DNA of 64,000 nucleotides from Peptococcaceae bacterium (GTDB lineage Bacteria > Bacillota > Peptococcia > Peptococcales > Peptococcaceae). Below the pieces are notes generated by a model. The model was given only the letters and a program-made list of their open reading frames with translations, ran no database searches and was not told the DNA's origin. Positions 43,284 through 52,214 of the stretch are shown here, piece by piece; within the stretch, counting starts at the first letter, position 1, and each line of letters begins with the position of its first letter. The position numbers and the translations under genes are program-made. The stretch lies in assembly GCA_900759105.1 (NCBI GenBank), contig CAAETY010000078.1, positions 1 to 64,000 on the forward strand, read 5' to 3'.

Positions 43284-44216
43284 ATGGATTTGTTAAACTA
43301 TACTTCTATTGCTTCTCTCGTTCAAATTGCCACTGAACGCGGCGAAAAAATTTCCGATATCGTTTTGCGTGACCAAGCTGCACAAATGAGCACCGACCAT
43401 CACATCATTTTTGACAAGATGGCACTGAACTACCAAATCATGAAGGAAAGTATTGAAAAGGGCAACGACCCGCACATTCGCTCCACCAGTGGTCTTACCG
43501 GTGGCGATGCGGCAAAGCTCTACAATGTTTACAAAGCAGACAAAACCCTCACCGGTCCCTTCATGGCCGGTGCCATGTGGCGCGCGCTCGCAGTTAGCGA
43601 GCTCAATGCCGCAATGGGTCGAATTGTGGCTTCTCCTACTGCAGGAAGCTGTGGGATTTTGCCGGCAGCCGTTGCCACCATGCAAGTGGAACACAACCTC
43701 AGTGACGAAGCATGTGTAATGGCGCTCTTTACTGCTTCCGCCGTGGGTATGGTCATCGGCAACAACGCTTGCCTTGCCGGTGCAGCCGGTGGTTGCCAAG
43801 CAGAATGCGGTTCCGCCTCCGCTATGGCGGCAGCAGCAATTGTCGAGCTTTCCGGCGGCACACCTGAAATGATTGGCGAAGCCGTTGCCATTGTTATCAA
43901 GAATATCCTTGGCCTTGTTTGCGACCCTGTGGCCGGATTGGTGGAAATTCCTTGCATCAAGCGCAACGCCAGTGGTGTTACTACCGCCTTTATGGCGGCA
44001 GAGCTTGCCCTTGCAGGCATCAAGAGCCACATTCCTGCAGACGAAACCATTCTTTCTATGAAGCAAGTCGGTGACGTGCTGCCGGCTGCCCTTCGCGAAA
44101 CCGCCGATGGCGGTCTTGCGACCACCCCAACCGGGCAAGCACTTCGTAAGCAAGTTTTCGGTGATGAAAATGCGACCAGTGGCTGTCCACGTTGTGGCGG
44201 CGGTTGCAATTCCTAA
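43284..44216 (+). CDS. sdaAA: L-serine dehydratase, iron-sulfur dependent, alpha subunit
   Basis: This 310-residue catalytic subunit has the STSGLTGGDAAKL substrate loop and candidate [4Fe-4S] ligands Cys123 (AGSCGI), Cys175 (ECGSA) and Cys213 (LVCDPVAG). The C terminus carries an extra cysteine-rich tail, GCPRCGGGCNS, not needed for the core fold. Type-2 enzymes use a C-terminal Cys as a cluster ligand, so the tail may matter, but the spacing here looks more like a separate metal knuckle. Confidence 0.95.
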   Translation: MDLLNYTSIASLVQIATERGEKISDIVLRDQAAQMSTDHHIIFDKMALNYQIMKESIEKGNDPHIRSTSGLTGGDAAKLYNVYKADKTLTGPFMAGAMWRALAVSELNAAMGRIVASPTAGSCGILPAAVATMQVEHNLSDEACVMALFTASAVGMVIGNNACLAGAAGGCQAECGSASAMAAAAIVELSGGTPEMIGEAVAIVIKNILGLVCDPVAGLVEIPCIKRNASGVTTAFMAAELALAGIKSHIPADETILSMKQVGDVLPAALRETADGGLATTPTGQALRKQVFGDENATSGCPRCGGGCNS

Positions 44217-44293
44217 CAATGAAAACTCTGTCCATATTTTTCTGCACAGGGATTTTTAATCAAGCTAACAGACGCCTTTTTCTTTTAGGCACG

Positions 44294-44330
44294 CAAAAAC
44301 GCCCTGCAAGCCGCAGGGCGTTTCTTCGTT
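44294..44330. terminator. Bidirectional terminator between sdaAA and the PLP-kinase gene
   Basis: A perfect 11-bp stem (44297-44307 with 44313-44323) with T-rich sequence on both sides. Confidence 0.88.
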
Positions 44331-44338
44331 TTATTGGT

Positions 44339-45073
44339 TTATGATTGGAGCTTTTTAGCCAAATCGTTTACAAGCTGTGGAATGGTGGTTTCAAAGTCCA
44401 CCCCATACCATGGCTTCTTTGGATTTTCCAAGGTTGCACGAATGGTTGCCACCGTATAATCTGCCGCCAATGCAAAGGCATCGTGCAAAGACAATCCACG
44501 CATCAGCCCACCGACAGACACACTGGAAAATACATCCCCGGTGCCATGGTAGGAAGCACCCACATTATCGTTGATATAGGAGAAATATTCCCCACTTACA
44601 GTATCAAGCCCATAAACGCCATTTTTCCCTTCCTCTAAGCCAATCCCGGTCAGTACCACTGTCTTTGCGCCGAGCTTGGCAAGCTTTTGCAAAAGGTCTT
44701 GCACATAGGCTTCGTCAAAAGCCGGATAAAGCTTGCCATGGTCAGCCATCACCGGATCTATAAAAATAAGGGTGTCGTCACCGCCAAATTCCTTAATAAT
44801 GTGGCGCACAAGATCCATTTGCTCCTTACTGCCTAGATAGCCGGTATAAATCGCATCGAACTTCACATCTTGTTCTTTCCAATGCTTGCAAATCGGTTCG
44901 AATTGATCCGTCAAATCCTTCACGGTAAAGTTTTCGAACATGGTGTGAGCAGACAATACGGCTGATGGTAAAATAACCGTTTCTACCCCCATTGCGGAAA
45001 TTAATGGCAAGGCCACAGTGATAGAACATTTTCCTAAGCAGGAAATATCTTGAATAGTTAATACACGTTTCAT
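44339..45073 (-). CDS. Pyridoxal/pyridoxamine kinase-like protein
   Basis: This 244-residue ribokinase-fold protein is of the PdxK/PdxY group. It has an N-terminal VLTIQDISCLGKCS segment, FIDPVMADHGKLY in the middle, and the anion-hole/catalytic region ASYHGTGDVFSSVSVGGL. It probably makes pyridoxal 5'-phosphate from salvaged vitamers, which would serve the several PLP enzymes in this window. The start at 45073 is preceded by GAGGAGG with a long 12-nt spacing. Downstream it converges on sdaAA at a shared terminator. Confidence 0.88.
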   Translation of the reverse strand: MKRVLTIQDISCLGKCSITVALPLISAMGVETVILPSAVLSAHTMFENFTVKDLTDQFEPICKHWKEQDVKFDAIYTGYLGSKEQMDLVRHIIKEFGGDDTLIFIDPVMADHGKLYPAFDEAYVQDLLQKLAKLGAKTVVLTGIGLEEGKNGVYGLDTVSGEYFSYINDNVGASYHGTGDVFSSVSVGGLMRGLSLHDAFALAADYTVATIRATLENPKKPWYGVDFETTIPQLVNDLAKKLQS

Positions 45074-45303
45074 AAAGCAAACATGCCTCCTCAATCAGTC
45101 TATCCTCTATTATACCCACACCCGGCGTTTGCCAAATGGCCAAAGCGCAAACAATACCCATAGTCAGATATCCATGCCGGATTCTTTTGGCCTATATAGC
45201 ACCCGCATGTAATCTCTGCCCGCAGCGTCACAGCTTGCTGTTCAATTTCTAGACAAATCTATTTTAGAAAGCATCTTGTGTAAACGATTTTATTTGCGTC
45301 TTT

Positions 45304-46074
45304 TTATCTCATGGCATCCTTCATGGATTTGACATACTCACCGACGTATTTCGGTGCATCCTTGCCGTGCTTTTCCAAGATTTTAATGATGGCAGAGCCA
45401 ACGATTGCGCCATCTGAAAGGTCGGCCATTTTTTTTGCTTGCTCCGGCGTAGAAATCCCAAAGCCAATGGCACATGGTATATCGGTATTTTCGCGCACTG
45501 CTTTAACAATGGATGCAAGGTCTGTCTTGATTTCGCTTCTCATGCCGGTTACGCCCAAGCTGGATACGAGATAGATGAAGCCCTCTGCTTCTTTGGCAAT
45601 CATGGCAATGCGGTTTTCGGAGGTCGGTGCAATAAGCGACACCAAATCCACGCCGTATTTTTTGCAAATCGGCAGGAACTCTTCTTTTTCTTCAAATGGC
45701 AAGTCCGGCAAAATGAGCCCATCAATGCCAATATCGCGACAGCTTGAGATAAACTTTTCCGCACCATAGGAAAATACCACATTAGCATAGGTCATAAAAA
45801 CCATCGGCACTTTTACGTCACGGCGCAGTGCTTTGACGAAATCAAATATCTTGTCTGTTGTCACCCCGCCTTTTAAGGCGCGAATGTTTGCTCCTTGAAT
45901 CACCGGCCCTTCGGCTGTTGGATCCGAAAATGGAATCCCGAGTTCAATGAGATCGGCACCGTTTTCTACAGCAGCACGAACAGCTGCCGCGGTTGTTTCC
46001 AAATCAGGGTCCCCGCAGGTGATGAAGGCGATGAATGCCTTTCCGTTTTCAAACGCTTTTTTAATGTTACTCAT
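45304..46074 (-). CDS. trpA: Tryptophan synthase alpha subunit
   Basis: This 256-residue TIM-barrel protein cleaves indole-3-glycerol phosphate. Catalytic Glu is in ELGIPFSDPTAEGP, with Asp in ITCGDPD, and the phosphate loop GFGISTP is present. The ATG at 46074 overlaps the end of trpB by 8 nt, with GAGGGGAAG upstream. It is the last trp gene; I see no clear intrinsic terminator in 45120-45303. Confidence 0.97.
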   Translation of the reverse strand: MSNIKKAFENGKAFIAFITCGDPDLETTAAAVRAAVENGADLIELGIPFSDPTAEGPVIQGANIRALKGGVTTDKIFDFVKALRRDVKVPMVFMTYANVVFSYGAEKFISSCRDIGIDGLILPDLPFEEKEEFLPICKKYGVDLVSLIAPTSENRIAMIAKEAEGFIYLVSSLGVTGMRSEIKTDLASIVKAVRENTDIPCAIGFGISTPEQAKKMADLSDGAIVGSAIIKILEKHGKDAPKYVGEYVKSMKDAMR

Positions 46075-47260
46075 TGATATCTTCCCCTCTGTATCGTGCA
46101 ATGGCAGCACAGTCCTTGTCCCCTCTGCCGGAAATGGTAATGACGATAATCTTGTCCTTATCCATGGTTGGTGCAATCTTCATGGCGTGGGCAACGGCAT
46201 GTGCGGATTCAATGGCCGGAATAATACCTTCGGTCTTTGCCAAATATTCAAAGGCATCCACTGCTTCGTCATCGGTTACAGGCACATATTCCGCTCTGCC
46301 GATATCGTGAAGATGCGCATGTTCCGGTCCAATACCCGGATAATCGAGCCCGGCAGAAATGGAATACACCGGTGCAATTTGGCCGTATTCATCCTGACAA
46401 AAATAGGATTTCATCCCATGGAAGATACCGACGCTTCCGGTTGCGATGGTAGCGGCAGTTTCAAAGGTATCGACCCCGCGGCCGGCAGCTTCGCAACCAA
46501 TCAATTGTACCCCTTCATCATCAATAAAATGATAGAAGCTGCCGATGGCATTGGAGCCACCGCCCACACAGGCAATCACTGCATCCGGTAAGCGGCCTTC
46601 CTTTTGAAGCATCTGCTCTTTGATTTCTTTGGAAATGACCGCTTGAAAATCACGCACGATGGTTGGGAACGGATGTGGGCCCATGACAGAGCCGAGGCAG
46701 TAGTGGGTATCACTGATGCGAGAAGTCCATTCGCGCATGGCTTCAGATACGGCATCCTTGAGGGTGCCTGTGCCGGTCTTGACAGGAATAACCTCCGCAC
46801 CAAGCAGCTTCATGCGGTAAACATTGAGCGCCTGACGAATGGTGTCCTCTTCGCCCATAAATACAACGCATTCCATACCCAAAAGGGCAGCGGCAGTAGC
46901 GGAAGCAACCCCGTGCTGGCCGGCGCCTGTTTCGGCAATCAAACGGGTCTTGCCCATTTTCTTTGCCAAAAGCGCTTGCCCCAATACGTTATTAATCTTA
47001 TGGGCGCCGGTATGGTTCAAATCCTCGCGCTTGAGATAAATTTTCGCACCGCCGAGGTCCTTTGTCATCTTTTCAGCGTAATACAGGCGTGATGGTCTGC
47101 CGGCATATTCGTTAAAAAGCTCTGTGAGTTCTCTGTTAAATTCAGGATCGTTTTTATAATAATTATAAGCTTCTTCCAGTTCAATCACTGCATTCATCAA
47201 CGTTTCCGGAATATATTGACCGCCGTGAATACCGAAGCGTCCGTTTGGATTGGTCATCAT
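46067..47260 (-). CDS. trpB: Tryptophan synthase beta subunit
   Basis: This 397-residue PLP enzyme joins indole to serine. The PLP lysine lies in LNHTGAHKINNVLGQ, the phosphate loop is GGGSNAIG, and AETGAGQHGVA is present. It belongs to the TrpB1 type that pairs with TrpA. ATGA overlap with trpF. Confidence 0.98.
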   Translation of the reverse strand: MMTNPNGRFGIHGGQYIPETLMNAVIELEEAYNYYKNDPEFNRELTELFNEYAGRPSRLYYAEKMTKDLGGAKIYLKREDLNHTGAHKINNVLGQALLAKKMGKTRLIAETGAGQHGVASATAAALLGMECVVFMGEEDTIRQALNVYRMKLLGAEVIPVKTGTGTLKDAVSEAMREWTSRISDTHYCLGSVMGPHPFPTIVRDFQAVISKEIKEQMLQKEGRLPDAVIACVGGGSNAIGSFYHFIDDEGVQLIGCEAAGRGVDTFETAATIATGSVGIFHGMKSYFCQDEYGQIAPVYSISAGLDYPGIGPEHAHLHDIGRAEYVPVTDDEAVDAFEYLAKTEGIIPAIESAHAVAHAMKIAPTMDKDKIIVITISGRGDKDCAAIARYRGEDINE

Positions 47261-47862
47261 TGATCTTCCTTTCTGACTGCGGCAATGAATGCCGCCATTT
47301 TCTCTTTATCTTTATCGCCTTCAGTTTCAATACCTGAGCTGACATCGACTGCATCAGGCGTTAGTTGTTGTAGGGCTTGTTTTATATTATTCAGTGCTAA
47401 TCCGCCCGCAAGGAAATACGGTCGTTTTATATCCGCCAACAGCTTCCAGTTGAATACCTTGCCGGTGCCGGCACCGGAATCAAGGAGAATGGCGTCTGCC
47501 GTGCTTTGCACAGCTTTTTCGACGTCTGCGACAGTTTCAATGCGAAATGCCTTGATAATGGGCTTATCGGTAAGGGCTCGGAGCTTTTCAATATACGCTT
47601 CATCCTCGTTGCCGTGAAGCTGAACCACATCGATAATCCCCTTGTCTGTAAGTGCCACAATTTGTTCCGGTGTTTCATTGACAAAAACACCCACTGCCTT
47701 GATTTCCGGTGACAATGCTTGCTTTAATACGCGCGCCTTATCCACCGAAACATAGCGGCGGCTTTTTGGTGCAAACACAAATCCGATATACTCCGGCATC
47801 AAGTGATTGGCCGCTTCTATATCGCACAAGCGGGATAAACCGCAGCATTTTATCTTTGTCAT
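47257..47862 (-). CDS. trpF: Phosphoribosylanthranilate isomerase
   Basis: This 201-residue barrel has IKCCGLSR at the N terminus (general-base Cys), QLHGNED, the acid Asp in LLDSGAGTGKVF, and the phosphate loop FLAGGLALNNI. The ATG at 47862 shares one base with the trpC stop (TGATG), with GAGGT upstream. Confidence 0.97.
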   Translation of the reverse strand: MTKIKCCGLSRLCDIEAANHLMPEYIGFVFAPKSRRYVSVDKARVLKQALSPEIKAVGVFVNETPEQIVALTDKGIIDVVQLHGNEDEAYIEKLRALTDKPIIKAFRIETVADVEKAVQSTADAILLDSGAGTGKVFNWKLLADIKRPYFLAGGLALNNIKQALQQLTPDAVDVSSGIETEGDKDKEKMAAFIAAVRKEDQ

Positions 47863-48641
47863 CACAGACCTCGCAGTTCCGAAAGCTTTTGTCGCTTATC
47901 TGCCGCTTTCATCAATGTTTCGCCAATCAAAACCGCATCCGCGCCGATGGCATCGAGTGCGGCAACGTCTGTGGCAGTCTTTACACCGCTTTCCGATACA
48001 AAGAGCACCTCATGCGGAATCAATGCTCTGAGCTTTCGGCTATTGTCGGTATCCACGGAAAAATCCTTGAGGTTGCGATTGTTTACGCCAATGATTCGCG
48101 CACCGGCACGAAGTGCCATGGCAACCTCTTCTTTATCGTGGGCTTCTACCAATGCAGACAGCCCCAGATTATCGCAAATCGCAATATATGCCTTGATTGC
48201 TTCTTCACTTAATATGGAACAAATCAAGAGCACCGCCGCCGCGCCAAGCATCTTGGCTTCGTAAATCATGTATTCGTCCACAACAAAATCTTTTCTTAAA
48301 CAGGGAATGGACACAGCGTCAGCAATCTCCTTGAGATAGGCATCGCTTCCAAGAAACCATTTCGGCTCTGTCAAAACTGAAATGCAATCCGCCCCGGCCG
48401 CTTCGTATGCTTTTGCAATCTGCACATAGGGGAAATCCGGTGCAATCAAGCCCTTTGACGGTGAGGCTTTTTTGCATTCGCAAATAAACGCCATACCGGG
48501 CTTTTTCAATGCCTTTTCAAAAGCAAAATCGCCTTTGGGTGCAGATAGCGCCTGTTGCTTGAGCTGTGCCGGCGGCACACTCTGCTTGGCTATTTCCACA
48601 CGCTCACGGGCGTGTTCTGCAAGTTGATCAAGTATCGTCAT
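47862..48641 (-). CDS. trpC: Indole-3-glycerol-phosphate synthase
   Basis: This 259-residue barrel has FICECKKASPSKG (substrate Lys), ISVLTEPKWF, LRKDFVVDEYMIYEA and IGVNNRNLK, all family signatures. ATGA overlap with trpD. GGAGGC lies 6 nt upstream of the ATG. Confidence 0.97.
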   Translation of the reverse strand: MTILDQLAEHARERVEIAKQSVPPAQLKQQALSAPKGDFAFEKALKKPGMAFICECKKASPSKGLIAPDFPYVQIAKAYEAAGADCISVLTEPKWFLGSDAYLKEIADAVSIPCLRKDFVVDEYMIYEAKMLGAAAVLLICSILSEEAIKAYIAICDNLGLSALVEAHDKEEVAMALRAGARIIGVNNRNLKDFSVDTDNSRKLRALIPHEVLFVSESGVKTATDVAALDAIGADAVLIGETLMKAADKRQKLSELRGL

Positions 48642-49669
48642 ACCGTTGCCTCCGGACGGTTGCTCACTTCAATGAATTTATTCAAGGTTGCCAACGCTCT
48701 GCCGGAATCAATATTTTCGGCAGCCAATGCAATCCCGTCCTTTAAGCTGTCCGCTTTCCCGCCGATATAGAGCGCGGCACCGGCATTCATCAACACAGCG
48801 TTTCGCTTTGGCCCTTTTTCGCCGCTTAAAATAGCACGGGTAATTTGCGCGTTTTCTGCCGGTGTGCCGCCTCTCAAATCTTCCTTCGTGCAGCGTTCAA
48901 GGCCAAAATCTTCCGGTGCAATGACCGTGGATTTGAACCATCCGTCACGGATTTCGCAAACAGTAGTCGGTGCACTCATGGAGATTTCATCCAGCTTATC
49001 CTGCCCGTAAACAACCATCCCACGTTTAATGCCGAGGTTAATCAGCACCTGTGCCAACGGTTCTACAAGGTATTCATCATACACCCCGAGCAGCTGCATG
49101 GACGGTGTCGCCGGGTTGGTGAGTGGCCCGAGAATATTGAATACGGTGCGGAAACCCAGCTCTTTACGAATGGCACCCACGTATTTCATTGAAGCATGGT
49201 ATTTTTGTGCAAAAAAGAAGCACATTCCCACTTCATCCAAAAGCTCCTGACAGCGTTCCGGGCTTTGTTGAATGTTAACACCCAGCGCTTCCAAGCAATC
49301 TGCTGTGCCACACTTGGAAGAAGCGGCGCGATTGCCATGCTTTGCCACCTTCATCCCACCGGCTGCAGCAACAAGAGCAGACGTTGTGGAGATATTAAAG
49401 CTATTGGCGTTATCACCACCTGTGCCGACAATTTCAAAAACATCCATTCCGGTTTCCACCTTGGTTGCATGGTCGCGCATGGCAGCGGCACAGCCGGCAA
49501 TTTCATCGGTGGTTTCTGCGCGTGCGCTTTTAGTGGAAAGTGCCGCCAAAAAAGCAGCATTTTGGGTGGCAGTTGTTTCACCGCTCATAATTTCATTCAT
49601 TACGGCGTACGCTTCATCATAGGTAAGATCTTCTTTATTTACAATTTTTACAATCGCTTCTTTAATCAT
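48638..49669 (-). CDS. trpD: Anthranilate phosphoribosyltransferase
   Basis: This 343-residue protein has the family motifs VGTGGDNANSFNISTT (PRPP binding), KHGNRAASSKCG and RKELGFRTVFNILGPLTNP. It is not fused to the glutamine amidotransferase, which is encoded separately by trpG 3 nt upstream. Confidence 0.97.
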   Translation of the reverse strand: MIKEAIVKIVNKEDLTYDEAYAVMNEIMSGETTATQNAAFLAALSTKSARAETTDEIAGCAAAMRDHATKVETGMDVFEIVGTGGDNANSFNISTTSALVAAAGGMKVAKHGNRAASSKCGTADCLEALGVNIQQSPERCQELLDEVGMCFFFAQKYHASMKYVGAIRKELGFRTVFNILGPLTNPATPSMQLLGVYDEYLVEPLAQVLINLGIKRGMVVYGQDKLDEISMSAPTTVCEIRDGWFKSTVIAPEDFGLERCTKEDLRGGTPAENAQITRAILSGEKGPKRNAVLMNAGAALYIGGKADSLKDGIALAAENIDSGRALATLNKFIEVSNRPEATV

Positions 49670-49672
49670 GAC

Positions 49673-50239
49673 TCATATCTCCTTTATGAAATTCTCAAGC
49701 ATTTGTTTGCCATCCGGTGTCATAATAGATTCCGGATGGAACTGTACCCCGTAAATAGGATATTCGGTATGCTGTACCGCCATGACCTCGCCCTCGGTGG
49801 TCACTGCTGTGGTTTTTAATATGTTGGGAATGGTGTCGGCATCTGCCGCCAGCGAATGATACCGTGCAACCGGTGCCACCTTGGGGCAATGCTTAAACAG
49901 CAAGCAATTCGCATCAAATTTCACATCCGATTGCTTTCCGTGCATCAACTCCTTGGCGTATGTCACCGTTGCGCCAAAGGCTGTACAAATGGCTTGATGC
50001 CCCAGACAAACGCCGAGAATCGGAATATCGTGAATCGTTTTCACAACGTCTACAATCACACCGGCATCCTCCGGTCTGCCGGGACCGGGTGAAAGAATAA
50101 TACGATCCGGTTGTAGGGCACGGATTTGCGCCACGGTCATCTCATCGTTGCGAATCACTTTGATGTCCGGCTCAATCTCGCCAACGAGCTGATAGAGGTT
50201 ATAGGAAAAACTATCGTAGTTATCAATCAATAAAATCAT
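49673..50239 (-). CDS. trpG: Anthranilate synthase component II (glutamine amidotransferase)
   Basis: This 188-residue class-I amidotransferase has the nucleophile Cys78 in GVCLGHQ and the His-Glu pair in FHPES. It channels ammonia to TrpE and could also serve PabB. The ATG at 50239 overlaps the trpE stop by one base (TAATG), with AGGAGG in the end of trpE; the longer frame is not supported. Confidence 0.96.
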   Translation of the reverse strand: MILLIDNYDSFSYNLYQLVGEIEPDIKVIRNDEMTVAQIRALQPDRIILSPGPGRPEDAGVIVDVVKTIHDIPILGVCLGHQAICTAFGATVTYAKELMHGKQSDVKFDANCLLFKHCPKVAPVARYHSLAADADTIPNILKTTAVTTEGEVMAVQHTEYPIYGVQFHPESIMTPDGKQMLENFIKEI

Positions 50240-51702
50240 TATGCTTCCTCCTGTGCAAGCTCCAGTGCCTTGAGCGAGGATTTTGCCTTGTTCAAACATT
50301 CCTCAAATTCGTTTTCGGGAACGGAATCTGCCACAATCCCGGCACCGCTTCTCACAAATACCTTGCCGTTTTTCTTGTAAACAATGCGAATGGCAATGCA
50401 GGTATCCATATTACCTGTAAAGTCGATGTAGCCAATGGCACCGCCGTAAATACCGCGCTTGTTATTTTCAAGTTCACCAATGAGTTGACATGCTCTGAGC
50501 TTTGGTGCACCGGATAAGGTTCCGGCCGGAAGCACCGCTTCTATGGCATCAAGTGCATCCTTGTCGGCTCGAATCTCGCCACGCACTGTGGAACCAATGT
50601 GCATCACGTGGGAGAAACGTTCAATGGTGTGAAACTTTTCAACCTGCACGGTGCCGAATTTGCTAATCTTGCCGATGTCGTTCCGGCCGAGGTCCACCAA
50701 CATATTGTGTTCGGCAAGCTCCTTTTTGTCGGCAAGCAGCTCCGCTTCCAGCGCACGGTCTTCGGCATCGGTTCTGCCTCTCGGTCTTGTACCGGCAAGT
50801 GGGAAGGTATGCAGCACCCCATTTTCGAGTTTTACCAAGGTTTCCGGTGATGCACCTGCAACCTCAACATCGGTTCCCGAAAAATAAAACATATACGGTG
50901 ATGGGTTGATGGTACGAAGCATTCTGTAGGTGTTTAGCAGGCTCCCTTCAAAAGGTGCCGCCAAGCGGTTGGACAGCACAATCTGGAAAATATCCCCTTC
51001 GTGGATATAATGCTTTGCCTTATCGACCATCTCGCAAAACTGCTCTTTTTCGAACAGCGGTGTCACCGCACCCATTAGCTTCCCGCTTGGTTCATTTTTC
51101 TTGGCACCGTGACGGAGCAAATCCACCAGCTGTTTCAGCTCCATCACCGCTTTGTTGTAGCTGACTGCCAAATCATCAAGCGGCATGTTTACAATCAGCA
51201 CAATTTTTTGCTTGAGGTGGTCAAAAGCGATGACCTTGTCAAACAGCATCAGGTCGACATCCTTGAATGCTTCACTGTCTTCCACGTCACATTTAACCGT
51301 TGGCTCACTATAGCCGAGATAATCGTATGAAAAATATCCGACAAGCCCGCCTGTAAACGATGGCAAATATTCAAAGCGTGGGCTCTTGTAATCAGCAAGA
51401 ATTTGGCGAAGATAGGCCGACGGGTTGTCTGTCTGTACCGTGAGATTGCCGATTTTCATCTCACCGTTCAGACAAGTGATTTCCATTTTCGGATCAAAGC
51501 CGAGGAAGGTGTAGCGCCCCCAGGTTTCATTGGCCTGCGCCGATTCCAGCATGTAGCAATGCGTGGATACGTTTTTCAAAATCTTCATGGCCTCGATGGG
51601 TGTTGTAAAATCAGATAAAATCTCGCAGCTTACCGGCAATACGTTATATCTTCCGGATGAAGCAATGGCTTTGACGACATCCAGGTTTGGCATGATGTTC
51701 AT
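50239..51702 (-). CDS. trpE: Anthranilate synthase component I
   Basis: This 487-residue chorismate-using enzyme has the feedback-site segment CYMLESAQ (LLES-like) near residue 50, IVLSNRLAAPFEG, the catalytic block HIGSTVRGEIRADKDALDAIEAVLPAGTLSGAPK, and the C-terminal FVRSGAGIVADS. The start at 51702 has GGAGGG 7 nt upstream. It is the first structural gene of trpEGDCFBA and lies behind a T-box leader and a short Trp-coding frame. Confidence 0.97.
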   Translation of the reverse strand: MNIMPNLDVVKAIASSGRYNVLPVSCEILSDFTTPIEAMKILKNVSTHCYMLESAQANETWGRYTFLGFDPKMEITCLNGEMKIGNLTVQTDNPSAYLRQILADYKSPRFEYLPSFTGGLVGYFSYDYLGYSEPTVKCDVEDSEAFKDVDLMLFDKVIAFDHLKQKIVLIVNMPLDDLAVSYNKAVMELKQLVDLLRHGAKKNEPSGKLMGAVTPLFEKEQFCEMVDKAKHYIHEGDIFQIVLSNRLAAPFEGSLLNTYRMLRTINPSPYMFYFSGTDVEVAGASPETLVKLENGVLHTFPLAGTRPRGRTDAEDRALEAELLADKKELAEHNMLVDLGRNDIGKISKFGTVQVEKFHTIERFSHVMHIGSTVRGEIRADKDALDAIEAVLPAGTLSGAPKLRACQLIGELENNKRGIYGGAIGYIDFTGNMDTCIAIRIVYKKNGKVFVRSGAGIVADSVPENEFEECLNKAKSSLKALELAQEEA

Positions 51703-51763
51703 TTGTTGTCCCTCCAAATTGAGAAAGTAATAGCATTTTTTATTTTAGGTTATTGTTCTTAAT

Positions 51764-51814
51764 TTATTCTTTAATATGGCGTTCGCAACGCCACCAATAT
51801 TTAACCGGCAACAT
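51764..51814 (-). CDS. Candidate trp leader peptide with tandem Trp codons
   Basis: A 16-codon frame reads MLPVKYWWRCERHIKE, with ATG at 51814-51812, two UGG codons at 51796-51791 and a UAA stop at 51766-51764. AAAGGAG lies 8 nt before the ATG. The second Trp codon lies in the 5' arm of a small hairpin (TGGCGTT/AACGCCA). It lies between the T-box terminators and trpE. Placement, Shine-Dalgarno and adjacent Trp codons argue for a ribosome-stalling sensor of charged tRNA-Trp. No homologue was searched. Confidence 0.7.
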   Translation of the reverse strand: MLPVKYWWRCERHIKE

Positions 51815-51830
51815 ATTACAATCTCCTTTG

Positions 51831-51876
51831 AAAAGTAAAAGACTCCTTTGACGTGCTATCTGTCAAAGGAGTCTTT
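51831..51876 (-). terminator. Second terminator-like hairpin of the trp leader
   Basis: A perfect 15-bp stem (51838-51852 with 51862-51876) with a 9-nt loop and an interrupted T-run (TTTTACTTTT). Its 5' arm is also complementary to the leader-peptide Shine-Dalgarno just downstream, so it may be a switch as well as a terminator. Confidence 0.75.
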
Positions 51877-51882
51877 CAAAAT

Positions 51883-51923
51883 AAAAAACGTCCTTGACAG
51901 AATAATACTTTCTGTCAAGGACG
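51883..51923 (-). terminator. T-box-controlled terminator
   Basis: A perfect 12-bp stem (51889-51900 with 51912-51923) followed by T6 on the minus strand. Its 5' arm contains CCTTG, which can pair with the CAAGG of the T-box sequence to form the antiterminator instead. Confidence 0.93.
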
Positions 51924-51937
51924 AATAAATACATTTA

Positions 51938-52165
51938 TCCGCGGTGCCACCTTGATTCATAGGCGTGACCCTACGCGCTTAGCAGGATACCAACATATCC
52001 CCGGCAAATGACGTCTGCCTGCAACGTCGCAGAATACTCTGTGATAATCACATTTGACTGCGCCCTCTGCGGTCCATTTGACAACTTGTTTCTTACCTGA
52101 CTCTCAGCACCACAGGCTCTCTGTAAAGGCATCATTGCCGTTATCTCCGCATCAACGGTTTGTTT
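51938..52165 (-). promoter_or_regulatory. T-box riboswitch, tRNA-Trp specific
   Basis: The conserved T-box sequence AAGGTGGCACCGCGGA lies at 51953-51938. Upstream is a long Stem I with a GGTGCTGAGAG distal loop element. The specifier loop contains UGG (52076-52074) followed by a purine, the tryptophan codon. Uncharged tRNA-Trp should stabilise the antiterminator and allow transcription of trpEGDCFBA. Confidence 0.94.
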
Positions 52166-52185
52166 TCTTTTTTTGATTGATTTAT

Positions 52186-52214
52186 GTTATATCACAACCA
52201 CAATCCCCAGTCAA
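52186..52214 (-). promoter_or_regulatory. Promoter of the trp operon
   Basis: TTGACT (52214-52209), a 17-nt spacer and TATAAC (52191-52186). It lies about 20 nt before Stem I. The interval 52215-52500 has no other gene. Confidence 0.8.

Noticed and set aside
43293..44219. 308-codon open frame on the minus strand
   Set aside because: It is the antisense of sdaAA, which has all expected cysteines and motifs.
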